Assembly: GCF_000175935.2 (NCBI RefSeq)
Contig: NC_014841.1
Span: forward strand, 1-64,000
Reading direction: 5' to 3'
Length of the DNA: 64,000 bases
DNA from: Pantoea sp. At-9b
Lineage (GTDB): Bacteria; Pseudomonadota; Gammaproteobacteria; Enterobacterales; Enterobacteriaceae
The notes below the pieces were generated by a model that worked only from the letters and a program-made list of their open reading frames with translations, did not search any database and was not told where the DNA came from. Positions 55,108 through 63,366 of the stretch are shown here, in pieces; position 1 is the stretch's first letter; every line of letters begins with the position of its first letter. The translations under genes and the position numbers were made by a program.

Positions 55108-55716
55108 ATGAAACCAGGCCCAGGCAGACCCAGAGAGTTTGACCCTCACGTTTTCCTCAACTCAGCACTGGAGTGCTTCTGGCAGAAAGGCTATCGATCG
55201 ACTTCGATGGCCGATTTAATGCAGGCATCAGGGCTGGCGAGTGCCAGCATTTACAAACTCTATCCGGATAAACGTTCGATCTATCTTGCCGCGCTCCAGC
55301 AATATATGGACGCCGGGCTGGTGCGCGGTGAACAACGTGATGAGGAGCTGGCACCGGAGGTTGCTCTGAGGGAAACGTTGGAGTTTGTTGCGCTGTTTTC
55401 ATCCGGGCCAGAGGGCGAAAAGGGATGCTTTACCATCGCGGCGGCCTGCGAGTTGCTGCCGGGTGATGATGAAGTCAGGAGCCGGGTTGAGTATAAGTTT
55501 CGCGGCATAGTGGCGCGTTTATGCAACATCCTGCGCAAAGGGCAGGAGACGGGGGTATTTCGTTCCGATGAACCAGCAGAGGTGATGGCGGAATGTATTT
55601 TTATGCTGCTGGAGGGCATGCGTGTTTACGGCAAAATCAGGCCTGATATCAGCGTGCTGAGAAAAAGTAACCAATTTATTCTTCAATCCGTGCTGACCCG
55701 TGCAGGACAGAGGTGA
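55108..55716 (+). CDS. TetR/AcrR-family transcriptional regulator
   Basis: A 202-aa regulator. The N-terminal helix-turn-helix is GRPREFDPHVFLNSALECFWQKGYRSTSMADLMQASGLASASIYKLYPDKRSIYLAAL. The ligand domain (residues 70-200; GPEGEKGCFTIAAACELLPGDDEVRSRV) resembles the YcdC/NemR-like C-terminal family. The upstream palindrome suggests autoregulation. No enzyme gene is divergent; the small gene downstream overlaps its end. Confidence 0.88.
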   Translation: MKPGPGRPREFDPHVFLNSALECFWQKGYRSTSMADLMQASGLASASIYKLYPDKRSIYLAALQQYMDAGLVRGEQRDEELAPEVALRETLEFVALFSSGPEGEKGCFTIAAACELLPGDDEVRSRVEYKFRGIVARLCNILRKGQETGVFRSDEPAEVMAECIFMLLEGMRVYGKIRPDISVLRKSNQFILQSVLTRAGQR

Positions 55717-55718
55717 GC

Positions 55719-55901
55719 ATGTTGATGCCCGGTGCGTTGGTTCGCCGCCAGAGAAGACGAAAAGTGATGGTGGTCCTGGAAACGGAGGGCGATACCGTTA
55801 CCTGCGGCTGGACAGACAGAGGCCGGTTTTATAAACGGCGTTTTCCGGCCGACCAGCTACGGTTGTGCATGCCGTATTCGGATCTGTGGCCGATGACCTG
55901 A
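55719..55901 (+). CDS. small YodC/DUF2158-like protein
   Basis: A 60-aa basic protein: PGALVRRQRRRKVMVVLETEGDTVTCGWTDRGRFYKRRFPADQLRL. The layout, an opening G-x-x-V, K-M-x-V, then C-x-W-x-D-x-G-R and F-x-x-x-x-L, fits the SH3-like DUF2158 family. Function unknown. AGAGG fits ATG 55719, three bases after the tetR stop; they are probably co-transcribed. Confidence 0.6.
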   Translation: MLMPGALVRRQRRRKVMVVLETEGDTVTCGWTDRGRFYKRRFPADQLRLCMPYSDLWPMT

Positions 55902-55912
55902 GGTTCCAGACA

Positions 55913-57346
55913 TCACAGAATCACGCTGCCAAAATGCAGCGGATTACGCATGACATGAGCGATGGTTTGCAGGTTCTCCGCGCACATCTCACGGGACCAG
56001 GAACCGCCGAGGCAAATACGCAGTGCGTCAGGGGGATTATTATCGGTACAGAAGGCGGCACTTGAGACTGCGCTAACCCCCAGTTCGCGCAAACGCACCG
56101 CCATTTCAGCCGGATTCCAGTCGAAATGGCGCGGCAACAGTAACCAGAGGTGGAACCCCTGTGGCGTGGCGCGGAACGTAAATTCCTTCAGGATCTCCGA
56201 CGCCATTTTCTGGCGGATCACTGATTCTGCGCGCACCGATTGCAACACCCGGTCTGCGGTGCCGTCGTTGATCCACTGCGCAGCCAGCGCGTTAGTGATC
56301 GGGCTGGCCATCACATTTAAGGCGCGTAACGCCCCCGCCAGTAACTGCGTCTGGTGTTTACCCGGGCCTTTGATAAAGGCGGTACGCAGCCCCGGACCAA
56401 AGCATTTTGACATACCGGTGATGTACCAGGTGAGCTCCGGGATCAGTTCACTGAATGATGCAATGTGGTGGGTCGCCAGAGCCGCATAGGCTTCATCTTC
56501 AATCACCGGGATGCTGTAACGTGCCGCCACATCAGCCAGTGCTTCGCGTCGCCGCAACGGCAGGGTTAAGGTGGTGGGATTCTGGATGGTGGGATTGATA
56601 TACAAGGCGCTGATGTTACCGGTCTGGCACTGGTGTTCGAACACCCGCGGCAGCGGACCATCTTCATCACAGGGCAAGGATTGCAACGTAATATTCAGCT
56701 GGCTGGCGATGGCTTTCAGGCCGGGATAAATTAAATCGCTCACGCACACGCTACCACCTTTGCGGCACAACAGTGTCAACAATCCCACCAGCGCGCTATG
56801 AATGCCTGGTGCGATTAGAATTTCATCGCTATTCACCGCGGGCAGTTGCTTTTCCAGCCAGACTTTTGCCATCGCTTTATCATCGGCCTGGCCGCCAAAG
56901 TCCTGATAACGTAACAGGCCGAGGATATTTTTCTGGGTAAAGAGGTTGATGGCTCCCTGCCTGATGGCCTGCGCCAGCTCTTCCCCGGGCTCAATCGGTG
57001 AGTTCATGGTCATTTCATAACTACTGCCACCACTCAACGGTACCGCAGGCACTTTTCCACGAATATAACTGCCCAGTCCCCGGCGTGAGTCAATCAACCC
57101 GCGCCGGGTGGCTTCGGCATAGCCACGTGTGACGGTGGTGTAATTCAGGGAGAGCTGGACCGCCAGTTCGCGCAGAGGGGGCAGGCGATCACGCGGTTGA
57201 AACTCGCCGCTGTTAATGCCATCAGCAATGATGTCCGCAATCAACAAATAAGCCGGACGTTGTGTGTGCTGACTCAGATGGTGATGCCAACGGCTAACGA
57301 GTTTAGTAAGCATGAAGTCAATCCAGACCGATGGAGAAGAAAGCAT
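55913..57346 (-). CDS. MocR-family regulator (GntR HTH plus aminotransferase-like domain)
   Basis: A 477-aa protein. N-terminal GntR winged helix (YLLIADIIADGINSGEFQPRDRLPPLRELAVQLSLNYTTVTRGYAEATRRGLIDSRRGLGSYI), then a fold type I aminotransferase-like domain with IEDEAYAAL and the PLP lysine in TGMSKCFGPGLRTAF. MocR regulators sense amino or vitamin B6-type ligands through PLP. It diverges from the Nit1C cluster and so probably controls it; four TGATTGCA repeats lie between them. Start is uncertain: TTG 57376, ATG 57346 or ATG 57313; I take 57346. Confidence 0.87.
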   Translation of the reverse strand: MLSSPSVWIDFMLTKLVSRWHHHLSQHTQRPAYLLIADIIADGINSGEFQPRDRLPPLRELAVQLSLNYTTVTRGYAEATRRGLIDSRRGLGSYIRGKVPAVPLSGGSSYEMTMNSPIEPGEELAQAIRQGAINLFTQKNILGLLRYQDFGGQADDKAMAKVWLEKQLPAVNSDEILIAPGIHSALVGLLTLLCRKGGSVCVSDLIYPGLKAIASQLNITLQSLPCDEDGPLPRVFEHQCQTGNISALYINPTIQNPTTLTLPLRRREALADVAARYSIPVIEDEAYAALATHHIASFSELIPELTWYITGMSKCFGPGLRTAFIKGPGKHQTQLLAGALRALNVMASPITNALAAQWINDGTADRVLQSVRAESVIRQKMASEILKEFTFRATPQGFHLWLLLPRHFDWNPAEMAVRLRELGVSAVSSAAFCTDNNPPDALRICLGGSWSREMCAENLQTIAHVMRNPLHFGSVIL

Positions 57347-57371
57347 CACTATTGCCTGGTAGAGGTTATTC

Positions 57372-57568
57372 TGCAATCACCTTTATCATTGATTGCATTA
57401 ATGATTGCATGATGATTTTTATTGTGTGCATTTTTGGTGCGAATTGGCATCAATCTGGTGCAAAAATCAGCATGGTTCTGCACTGGACACCGGCTAATCC
57501 CGTGTCATTCAGAGGGTTTAAAAATTTTTTAGCTCATAACTTGAGCAGTTGATGGGATCTTGATTGCA
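57372..57568. promoter_or_regulatory. TGATTGCA repeats between mocR and Nit1C (putative MocR operator)
   Basis: TGCAATCA at 57372-57379 and TGATTGCA at 57390-57397, 57402-57409 and 57561-57568. The first two are inverted, the second and third are direct repeats 12 bp apart. The mixed direct and inverted layout is typical of MocR operators. The rest of this 305-base gap has no gene. Confidence 0.55.
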
Positions 57569-57681
57569 TCCCTGCGATCGGCTGCTGGCACGCACCTTGC
57601 TCCACTCTCCCTGCATCACCTGCGGATGTGCCATAACGGGGAGCGCGGCTCCCCCCTGATAAAGACTGGGAGAAAAGTGCT

Positions 57682-58164
57682 ATGCCAAAAGTAACGTTAC
57701 CTGCCCACCAGACGGGAGATTTCTTTGTTGATTACGAAGAGAAGGTTTTTGAGGACGTAAAAGCGGAACCGGGCCAGAAAGCGTTGGTGACCTTTCATAC
57801 CGTCGCATTTGAAGGCTCCATCGGTTTCGTCAATATGTTGCAGGCGACCCGTTTGCAACGCAAAGGCTTCGAAACCTCCATTCTGCTGTATGGCCCGGGT
57901 GTGCTGCTCGGCGTACAGCGCGGTTTTCCCACCATCGGCGCGGAAGCCTTTCCGGGGCACCAAAACTACGCTAACCAGCTGAACAAATTCATGTCGGAAG
58001 GTGGCAAGGTTTACGCCTGCCGCTTCGCGCTACAGGCACTCTACGGCCATGGTGAACCCTCGCTGCTGGAGGGCGTGCGTCCCATCAATCCGCTCGACGT
58101 TCTGGATCTGAAACTGCTGCACGTGCGTGACAACGCGGTGATTATCGATACCTGGACGATGTAA
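57682..58164 (+). CDS. nitB: Nit1C cluster protein, MSMEG_0572/Sll0783 family
   Basis: A 160-aa protein: [107 protein letters not shown]. This is the conserved first gene of Nit1C clusters, known in cyanobacteria as Sll0783, a nitrogen-starvation response protein. The fold resembles DsrE-type proteins; the molecular role is not known. It is followed 13 bases later by the nitrilase gene. Confidence 0.9.
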   Translation: MPKVTLPAHQTGDFFVDYEEKVFEDVKAEPGQKALVTFHTVAFEGSIGFVNMLQATRLQRKGFETSILLYGPGVLLGVQRGFPTIGAEAFPGHQNYANQLNKFMSEGGKVYACRFALQALYGHGEPSLLEGVRPINPLDVLDLKLLHVRDNAVIIDTWTM

Positions 58165-58177
58165 GCGGAGGCGCGCT

Positions 58178-59179
58178 ATGGCTGGATCACGCATTATCCG
58201 TGCCGCCGCAGCCCAGATTGCGCCAGATCTCCATGAGGCCAGCAAAACGCTGGCCCGGGTGCTGGAGGCAATTGATCAAGCGGCAGAGCAGGGCGCAGAG
58301 ATCATCGTTTTCCCCGAGACCTTTGTACCCTATTACCCTTATTTCTCGTTTATCACGCCCGCGATGACCGCCGGTGCTGCCCACCTGAAACTTTACGACC
58401 AGGCGGTGGTGGTCCCCGGGCCGATCACCCATGCCGTCGGAGAGCGCGCTCGCCTGCGCAACATGGTGGTGGTGTTGGGCGTCAATGAACGCGATCACGG
58501 CACGCTATACAACACCCAACTGGTGTTTGATGCCAGCGGCGAGCTGGTGCTCAAGCGCCGCAAAATTACCCCGACCTACCATGAACGGATGATCTGGGGG
58601 CAGGGTGATGGTGCCGGGCTGAAAGTGGTCGACACCGCGGTAGGGCGTGTGGGGGCGCTGGCCTGCTGGGAGCATTACAACCCGCTGGCGCGCTACAGCC
58701 TGATGACCCAGCACGAGGAGATCCATTGCAGCCAGTTTCCTGGCTCACTGGTGGGGCCGATCTTCGCCGAGCAGATGGACGTCACTATCCGTCACCACGC
58801 GCTGGAGTCCGGCTGCTTTGTTATCAATGCCACCGGCTGGCTGACCGAGGCGCAGATCAACGAACTTACCACAGACCCGGCGTTGCAGAAGGGGCTACGG
58901 GGTGGCTGCAATACCGCCATCATTTCGCCGGAAGGACGCCATCTGGTGCCGCCGCTGACGGAAGGTGAAGGCATTCTGATTGCCGATCTGGATATGGCGT
59001 TAATCACCAAACGCAAACGCATGATGGATTCCGTAGGGCATTACGCGCGCCCGGAATTATTGAGCCTGCGTCTGGACGCGACCCCCGCCCGCTATGTGAT
59101 CGCACGTGATGATGAACCCGCAACCGGAGGAGAGCGCGATGCAGAACGTTCCGTCTACTCGCCAGCAGCTGATCACTGA
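58178..59179 (+). CDS. nitC: Nit6803-family nitrilase
   Basis: A 333-aa nitrilase. The catalytic residues are intact: Glu47 ([13 protein letters not shown]), Lys129 ([17 protein letters not shown]) and Cys163 ([18 protein letters not shown]). It belongs to the cyanobacterial Nit6803/MSMEG nitrilase-1 branch that is always found in Nit1C. It hydrolyses nitriles to acid and ammonia; in Pseudomonas the cluster is required for growth on cyanide. The end overlaps the radical SAM gene by 41 bases. Confidence 0.94.
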   Translation: MAGSRIIRAAAAQIAPDLHEASKTLARVLEAIDQAAEQGAEIIVFPETFVPYYPYFSFITPAMTAGAAHLKLYDQAVVVPGPITHAVGERARLRNMVVVLGVNERDHGTLYNTQLVFDASGELVLKRRKITPTYHERMIWGQGDGAGLKVVDTAVGRVGALACWEHYNPLARYSLMTQHEEIHCSQFPGSLVGPIFAEQMDVTIRHHALESGCFVINATGWLTEAQINELTTDPALQKGLRGGCNTAIISPEGRHLVPPLTEGEGILIADLDMALITKRKRMMDSVGHYARPELLSLRLDATPARYVIARDDEPATGGERDAERSVYSPAADH

Positions 59180-60248
59180 GCTACTGACCCAGGGGGTCAA
59201 TGTCATCAACCCGCAGCAGGATCATGTCAGTCGTCATGGTGGTGCCGGGCCGTCTGATCATCAGGCGATGAACATTGATGGCGTGACGGTAATGGTGCCG
59301 ATCTACACCCATTCCGCCCGTCAATCGCCGTGGCAGGTGAAGCATGAGGCGTCTGGTGCGACCCGGCTCTACAACAACCTCATTCCGGTGCGAGAGATCA
59401 GCATCGCCCACAAGCCCCGCTTTTATGAACGGCAGACGGCGGAAGGCATTCCCTATTCGCAGATTGCCACGCTGCACGGCACCGATGTACTGGCGACCAC
59501 CGTGCTGCAAACCTGCATTCGTTATGAAAATCGCGCGAAAGCCTGTCAGTTCTGCGCCATCGGCCAGTCGCTGGCGGCGGGCAGCACCATTGCGCGCAAA
59601 ACCCCGGCACAACTGGCTGAAGTGGCAAAAGCGGCGGTTGAGTTGGATGGGGTGAAGCATATGGTGATGACCACTGGTACACCCTCCGGCAGCGATCGCG
59701 GTGCGCGCATCCTGATGGAAAGCGCACTGGCAATTAAAGCTGCGGTGGATTTGCCCTTGCAGGGCCAGTGCGAACCCCCCGGTGATGCAAAGTGGTTTCA
59801 ACGCCTGAAAGACGCCGGAATTGATGCGCTGGGCATGCACCTGGAAGCGGTAACCCCGGCAGTGCGCGCCCGCATTATGCCGGGCAAAGCGCAGGTCAGC
59901 GTTGATCAGTACCTTGAGGCGTTTGCCGACGCGGTGGCGGTATTTGGTCGCGGTCAGGTCAGTACCTATATCCTGGCTGGATTGGGCGATACGCCCCGGG
60001 CGATTTTGTCGCTGTCGGAGACCTTGATCGACCTTGGCGTGTATCCGTTTGTTGTACCGTTTGTGCCGATCAGCGGCACGCCACTGGAGCACCATCCTGC
60101 GCCCGATAGCCAGTTTATGTCCTCCATCCTGCAACCTCTGGGGCAGATGCTGAGTCAGGCTCGCTTGCGCTCCAGTGATATCAAAGCAGGCTGCGGTCGT
60201 TGCGGTGCCTGCTCGTCACTTTCCAGCTTTGAGCAGGCGATGGCGTGA
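59139..60248 (+). CDS. nitD: Nit1C radical SAM enzyme, MSMEG_0568 family
   Basis: A 369-aa radical SAM-type protein. The cluster-binding cysteines are Cys126, Cys136 and Cys139 ([14 protein letters not shown]), spaced Cx9CxxC instead of the common Cx3Cxx[32 protein letters not shown] fits the later SAM-barrel part. Near the C-terminus CGRCGAC (352-358) may bind a second cluster. The family is fixed in Nit1C clusters; its reaction is unknown. GGAGGAG before ATG 59139, inside the nitrilase gene, sets the start. Confidence 0.9.
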   Translation: MQNVPSTRQQLITELLTQGVNVINPQQDHVSRHGGAGPSDHQAMNIDGVTVMVPIYTHSARQSPWQVKHEASGATRLYNNLIPVREISIAHKPRFYERQTAEGIPYSQIATLHGTDVLATTVLQTCIRYENRAKACQFCAIGQSLAAGSTIARKTPAQLAEVAKAAVELDGVKHMVMTTGTPSGSDRGARILMESALAIKAAVDLPLQGQCEPPGDAKWFQRLKDAGIDALGMHLEAVTPAVRARIMPGKAQVSVDQYLEAFADAVAVFGRGQVSTYILAGLGDTPRAILSLSETLIDLGVYPFVVPFVPISGTPLEHHPAPDSQFMSSILQPLGQMLSQARLRSSDIKAGCGRCGACSSLSSFEQAMA

Positions 60249-60258
60249 GGAGTGAATA

Positions 60259-60822
60259 ATGAACGAGTACGCGGGTTACACCATCAAGTGGGTCACGCTG
60301 CCGTGGGAACGGCAGCAGGCTTATGCGCTGCGCCAGCGGGTCTTCTGCCAGGAACAGGGGCTGTTTGTTGGGCATGATCTGGATGATATCGATCGCCATG
60401 CCCGCCTGTTGGTGGCGCTGGGTAGTGTCGGTGGTTGGCACGATGCGGTGGTCGGTACGGTGCGCATTCATGAGACGGCTCCCGGTATCTGGCAGGGATC
60501 GCGTCTGGCGGTGGATAGCGCTTATCGTCGGCAGGGGCAACTCGGCCCGACGCTGATCCGGCTGGCAGTATGCAGCGCGCATGCGCTTGGGTGCCGTGAA
60601 TTTTATGCGCAGGTGCAACACCAAAACGAACCGTTGTTTCGCCGTATGCACTGGCACACGCTGGACTGGCTGGAATTGCGCGGTGTACGGCATGCGCACA
60701 TGCAGGCCGATCTCAATTGTTACCCGCCCTGTCACGACCCGCTCAGCGGCATGGTGATTAGCACAGCGACACGCAGGCGGGTTGCGGAGATACCGGCATT
60801 TTTGACGGGGGTAACGGTATGA
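60259..60822 (+). CDS. nitE: Nit1C GNAT-type acetyltransferase, MSMEG_0567/Sll0786 family
   Basis: A 187-aa GNAT-fold protein: WERQQAYALRQRVFCQEQGLF, DAVVGTVRIHETAPGIWQGSRLAVDSAYRRQGQLGPTLIRLAVCSAHALGCREFYAQVQHQNEPLFRRMHW, with RRQGQLG as the acetyl-CoA loop. In some bacteria this domain is fused to the AIR-synthase-like protein; here the two genes are separate but overlap (ATGA). GGAGTG precedes the ATG. Substrate unknown. Confidence 0.9.
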   Translation: MNEYAGYTIKWVTLPWERQQAYALRQRVFCQEQGLFVGHDLDDIDRHARLLVALGSVGGWHDAVVGTVRIHETAPGIWQGSRLAVDSAYRRQGQLGPTLIRLAVCSAHALGCREFYAQVQHQNEPLFRRMHWHTLDWLELRGVRHAHMQADLNCYPPCHDPLSGMVISTATRRRVAEIPAFLTGVTV

Positions 60823-61778
60823 GCCTGAGTTTACCGGCGCTGATTGAGCGCCTACAGACCTTCAGCGGTATCGCACACAAGCGCGATATTCAGCAGGTGG
60901 CAAAACAACTGCAGGAGGCCTGGCCGAACCCCAATCCGAATGGTGACGATTGTGCCCTGATCCCTGACGGTAATGGCTACAAATTGCTGGCGATGGAAGG
61001 ATTCATTAACCGCTTTGTGGCGGATGACCCCTGGTTTGCGGGGTGGTGTGGAGTGATGGTGAATCTGAGCGACATCGCGGCAATGGGCGGGCGGCCGCTG
61101 GCGGTGGTGAACGCATTGTGGGATGACACGTTGCCCCATGCGGAACAAATTTTACAAGGCATGGCGGCGGCTTCACGTGCGTATCAGGTGCCGATCGTCG
61201 GTGGGCATACCAATCTGCGTAGCGATCAGCCCCAGTTGGCGGTGGCCATTTTGGGTGAAACACGCGCGCCGCTCAGTAGCTTTGCGGTGCAATCGGGTCA
61301 GACGCTGATGGTGGCGATCAATCTTCGCGGGCGCTGGCATCCTCCGGGTTACAACTGGGATGCGGCCACCGAGGCGGCACCTGCGGCACTGCGTCAGGCT
61401 TGGTCATTGCTGCCCGAACTGGCAGAAGCCGGGTTAATCCGGGCAGCGAAAGACATCAGCCAGGCGGGTCTGGCCGGGACATTGGTGATGATGCTGGAAA
61501 GCTGTGACCTCGGCGCTGAGCTGGCGCTGGAACAGATCCCGATACCTGACGACGTCGGGCTTGAGCAGTGGTTGTGCGCTTTTCCCAGCTTTGGTTTTTT
61601 GCTGGCGGTGGACGATGCGCATCGCGCCGCGGTGCAACAACGCTTTGCCCGGTATGACATCGCCTGTGCAGCGGTGGGGCGTTTCACGCCGACGAGAAAA
61701 CTCATCATGCATTTCCGGCAGCAGCACGCCTGCTACTGGGATCTCACTCAACAATCCCTGACCGGGATGACCTGCTAA
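60819..61778 (+). CDS. nitF: Nit1C AIR-synthase-related protein, Sll0787 family
   Basis: A 319-aa PurM/SelD/ThiL-like protein: NGDDCALIPDGNGYKLLAMEGFINRFVADDPWFAGWCGVMVNLSDIAAMGGRPLAVVNALWD, IVGGHTNLRSDQPQLAVAILG, AAKDISQAGLAGTLVMMLESCDLGAEL. The NGDDCA and MVNLSDIAAMGG segments are the ATP-binding region of the superfamily. It probably activates a carbonyl or phosphorylates a substrate with ATP; the true reaction in Nit1C is not known. Confidence 0.91.
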   Translation: MSLSLPALIERLQTFSGIAHKRDIQQVAKQLQEAWPNPNPNGDDCALIPDGNGYKLLAMEGFINRFVADDPWFAGWCGVMVNLSDIAAMGGRPLAVVNALWDDTLPHAEQILQGMAAASRAYQVPIVGGHTNLRSDQPQLAVAILGETRAPLSSFAVQSGQTLMVAINLRGRWHPPGYNWDAATEAAPAALRQAWSLLPELAEAGLIRAAKDISQAGLAGTLVMMLESCDLGAELALEQIPIPDDVGLEQWLCAFPSFGFLLAVDDAHRAAVQQRFARYDIACAAVGRFTPTRKLIMHFRQQHACYWDLTQQSLTGMTC

Positions 61779-61792
61779 CAGAGGAACACACC

Positions 61793-62083
61793 ATGCCTGC
61801 CATGCATTTTGTTGTTTGCTGGCCTGACGGCAGCAAAGACACCTGCTACTCCCCGTCCACCGCGATTGAGAAGCACCTCGAGGTGAATCATCCCTACGCG
61901 CTGGAGGAGTTTGTCACTCTTAGCACCCGTGCCCTGGACGAGGCCAGTGAGCGGGTAAAAGCGAAATTCGGCTATTTCTGTTCCAGTGCTCAGGATCAGT
62001 CGGCGGTGATTGTGCAAAAAGCGCGGCAATTCAGTGCGCAGCAGCAGGTCATTGTAGAAAAAATCACCCCCGTCCCGGTCTGA
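61793..62083 (+). CDS. nitG: Nit1C small protein, MSMEG_0570 family
   Basis: A 96-aa protein: MHFVVCWPDGSKDTCYSPSTAIEKHLEVNHPYALEEFVTLSTRALDEASERVKAKFGYFCSSAQDQ. The cysteine pattern and the WPDG opening are constant in the MSMEG_0570 family of nitrogen-starvation-related proteins. The role is unknown. AGAGGAA precedes the ATG. Confidence 0.9.
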   Translation: MPAMHFVVCWPDGSKDTCYSPSTAIEKHLEVNHPYALEEFVTLSTRALDEASERVKAKFGYFCSSAQDQSAVIVQKARQFSAQQQVIVEKITPVPV

Positions 62084-62100
62084 TAACCAGCGAGAATACG

Positions 62101-63366
62101 ATGAACAACAATCATTATCCTGTCGTCATTATTGGCGGCGGGCAGGCTGGTCTCGCCATGAGCTGGAGCCTGACGCAAAAAAATATCCGCCATATGGTGC
62201 TGGAACGTCACCGCCTGGCCTGGGCGTGGCGTGAGCAGCGCTGGGACAATTTTTGTCTGGTGACACCCAACTGGCAATGCAAACTCCCCGGTTTTCCCTA
62301 TGACGGAGACGATCCGCACGGCTTTATGCTGCGTGATGAGATTGTCGATTATGTCGAACGTTATGCACGCAGCTTTGACGCACCATTGCGTGAAGGGGTT
62401 AACGTACTGCGGGTGGTAAAAACCGACAGCGGTTTCCTGCTCCACACCTCGGCTGGCGAATTTACCGCCGATCAGGTGGTGATTGCTGTGGGTAACTACC
62501 ATCGTCCACGCTTTCCGCCCATTGCCGGAGAACTGCCCGCGCATATCACGCAGGTACACTCCGCCAACTATAAATCGGCACAGCAACTGCCGGCAGGGGA
62601 GGTGCTGGTGGTCGGTTCAGCGCAATCTGGTGCGCAAATTGCCGAAGACCTGCATCTGGCCGGTCGCCGCGTTCATTTGTGTGTCGGGAGTGCACCGCGC
62701 GTGGCACGTTTTTATCGCGGGCGAGATGTGGTGGACTGGCTGGATGATATGGGGCATTACCGCCTGACGGTGGATGATCATCCACTCGGCGAAGATGCGC
62801 GACGCAAGACCAACCACTATGTCACCGGACGTGACGGGGGACGCGATATCGACTTGCGCGCCTTCGCCTTACAGGGCATGCAACTGTATGGCCGTTTGTT
62901 GGGTTACCGTGACGGCATGTTACTGACCGCCGATGATCTGCAAAAGAATCTCGACGGTGCGGATGCGACCGCGCAAAAAATTAAAGACAGCATTGATGTC
63001 TGGATTGCGGAGCAGGGCATTGAGGCACCGGAAGAAGCGCGTTATCAGCCCGTGTGGCAACCCGCATCTGCCGCCACCCGCATCGATCTGAACCCCATCT
63101 CCGCCATTATCTGGGCAGTCGGATTTCACACCGATTTCAGTTGGATCGAAGCACCGGCGTTTAATGAAAGCGGCTATCCCCGGCATAGCCGTGGGGTGTC
63201 GGTCCAGCCGGGTCTCTATTTCCTCGGCCTGCCGTGGTTGTGGACGTGGGGCTCTGGCCGCTTTGAGGGCGTAGGGGAGGATGCGGCCTGGCTGGCAGAA
63301 TCCATTGTCCGGCACTCGCTGCGAGCAACCCCTGCGGAGGGCGTTTATGTCCACGATCAGCGTTAA
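62101..63366 (+). CDS. nitH: Nit1C flavin-dependent oxidoreductase, MSMEG_0569 family
   Basis: A 421-aa FAD/NADPH enzyme of the flavin monooxygenase type. FAD motif VVIIGGGQAGLAMSWSL at residues 8-24; GEVLVVGSAQSGAQIAEDL near residue 165 is the NADPH motif; IIWAVGFHTDFSWIE is the second FAD-contact block. It is the last core gene of Nit1C and is thought to oxidise the product or an intermediate. The downstream ligase gene starts 20 bases before its stop. Confidence 0.91.
   Translation: MNNNHYPVVIIGGGQAGLAMSWSLTQKNIRHMVLERHRLAWAWREQRWDNFCLVTPNWQCKLPGFPYDGDDPHGFMLRDEIVDYVERYARSFDAPLREGVNVLRVVKTDSGFLLHTSAGEFTADQVVIAVGNYHRPRFPPIAGELPAHITQVHSANYKSAQQLPAGEVLVVGSAQSGAQIAEDLHLAGRRVHLCVGSAPRVARFYRGRDVVDWLDDMGHYRLTVDDHPLGEDARRKTNHYVTGRDGGRDIDLRAFALQGMQLYGRLLGYRDGMLLTADDLQKNLDGADATAQKIKDSIDVWIAEQGIEAPEEARYQPVWQPASAATRIDLNPISAIIWAVGFHTDFSWIEAPAFNESGYPRHSRGVSVQPGLYFLGLPWLWTWGSGRFEGVGEDAAWLAESIVRHSLRATPAEGVYVHDQR

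Noticed and set aside
59181..60134. 317-codon minus-strand ORF
   Set aside because: Antisense shadow of the Nit1C radical SAM gene in GC-rich DNA.
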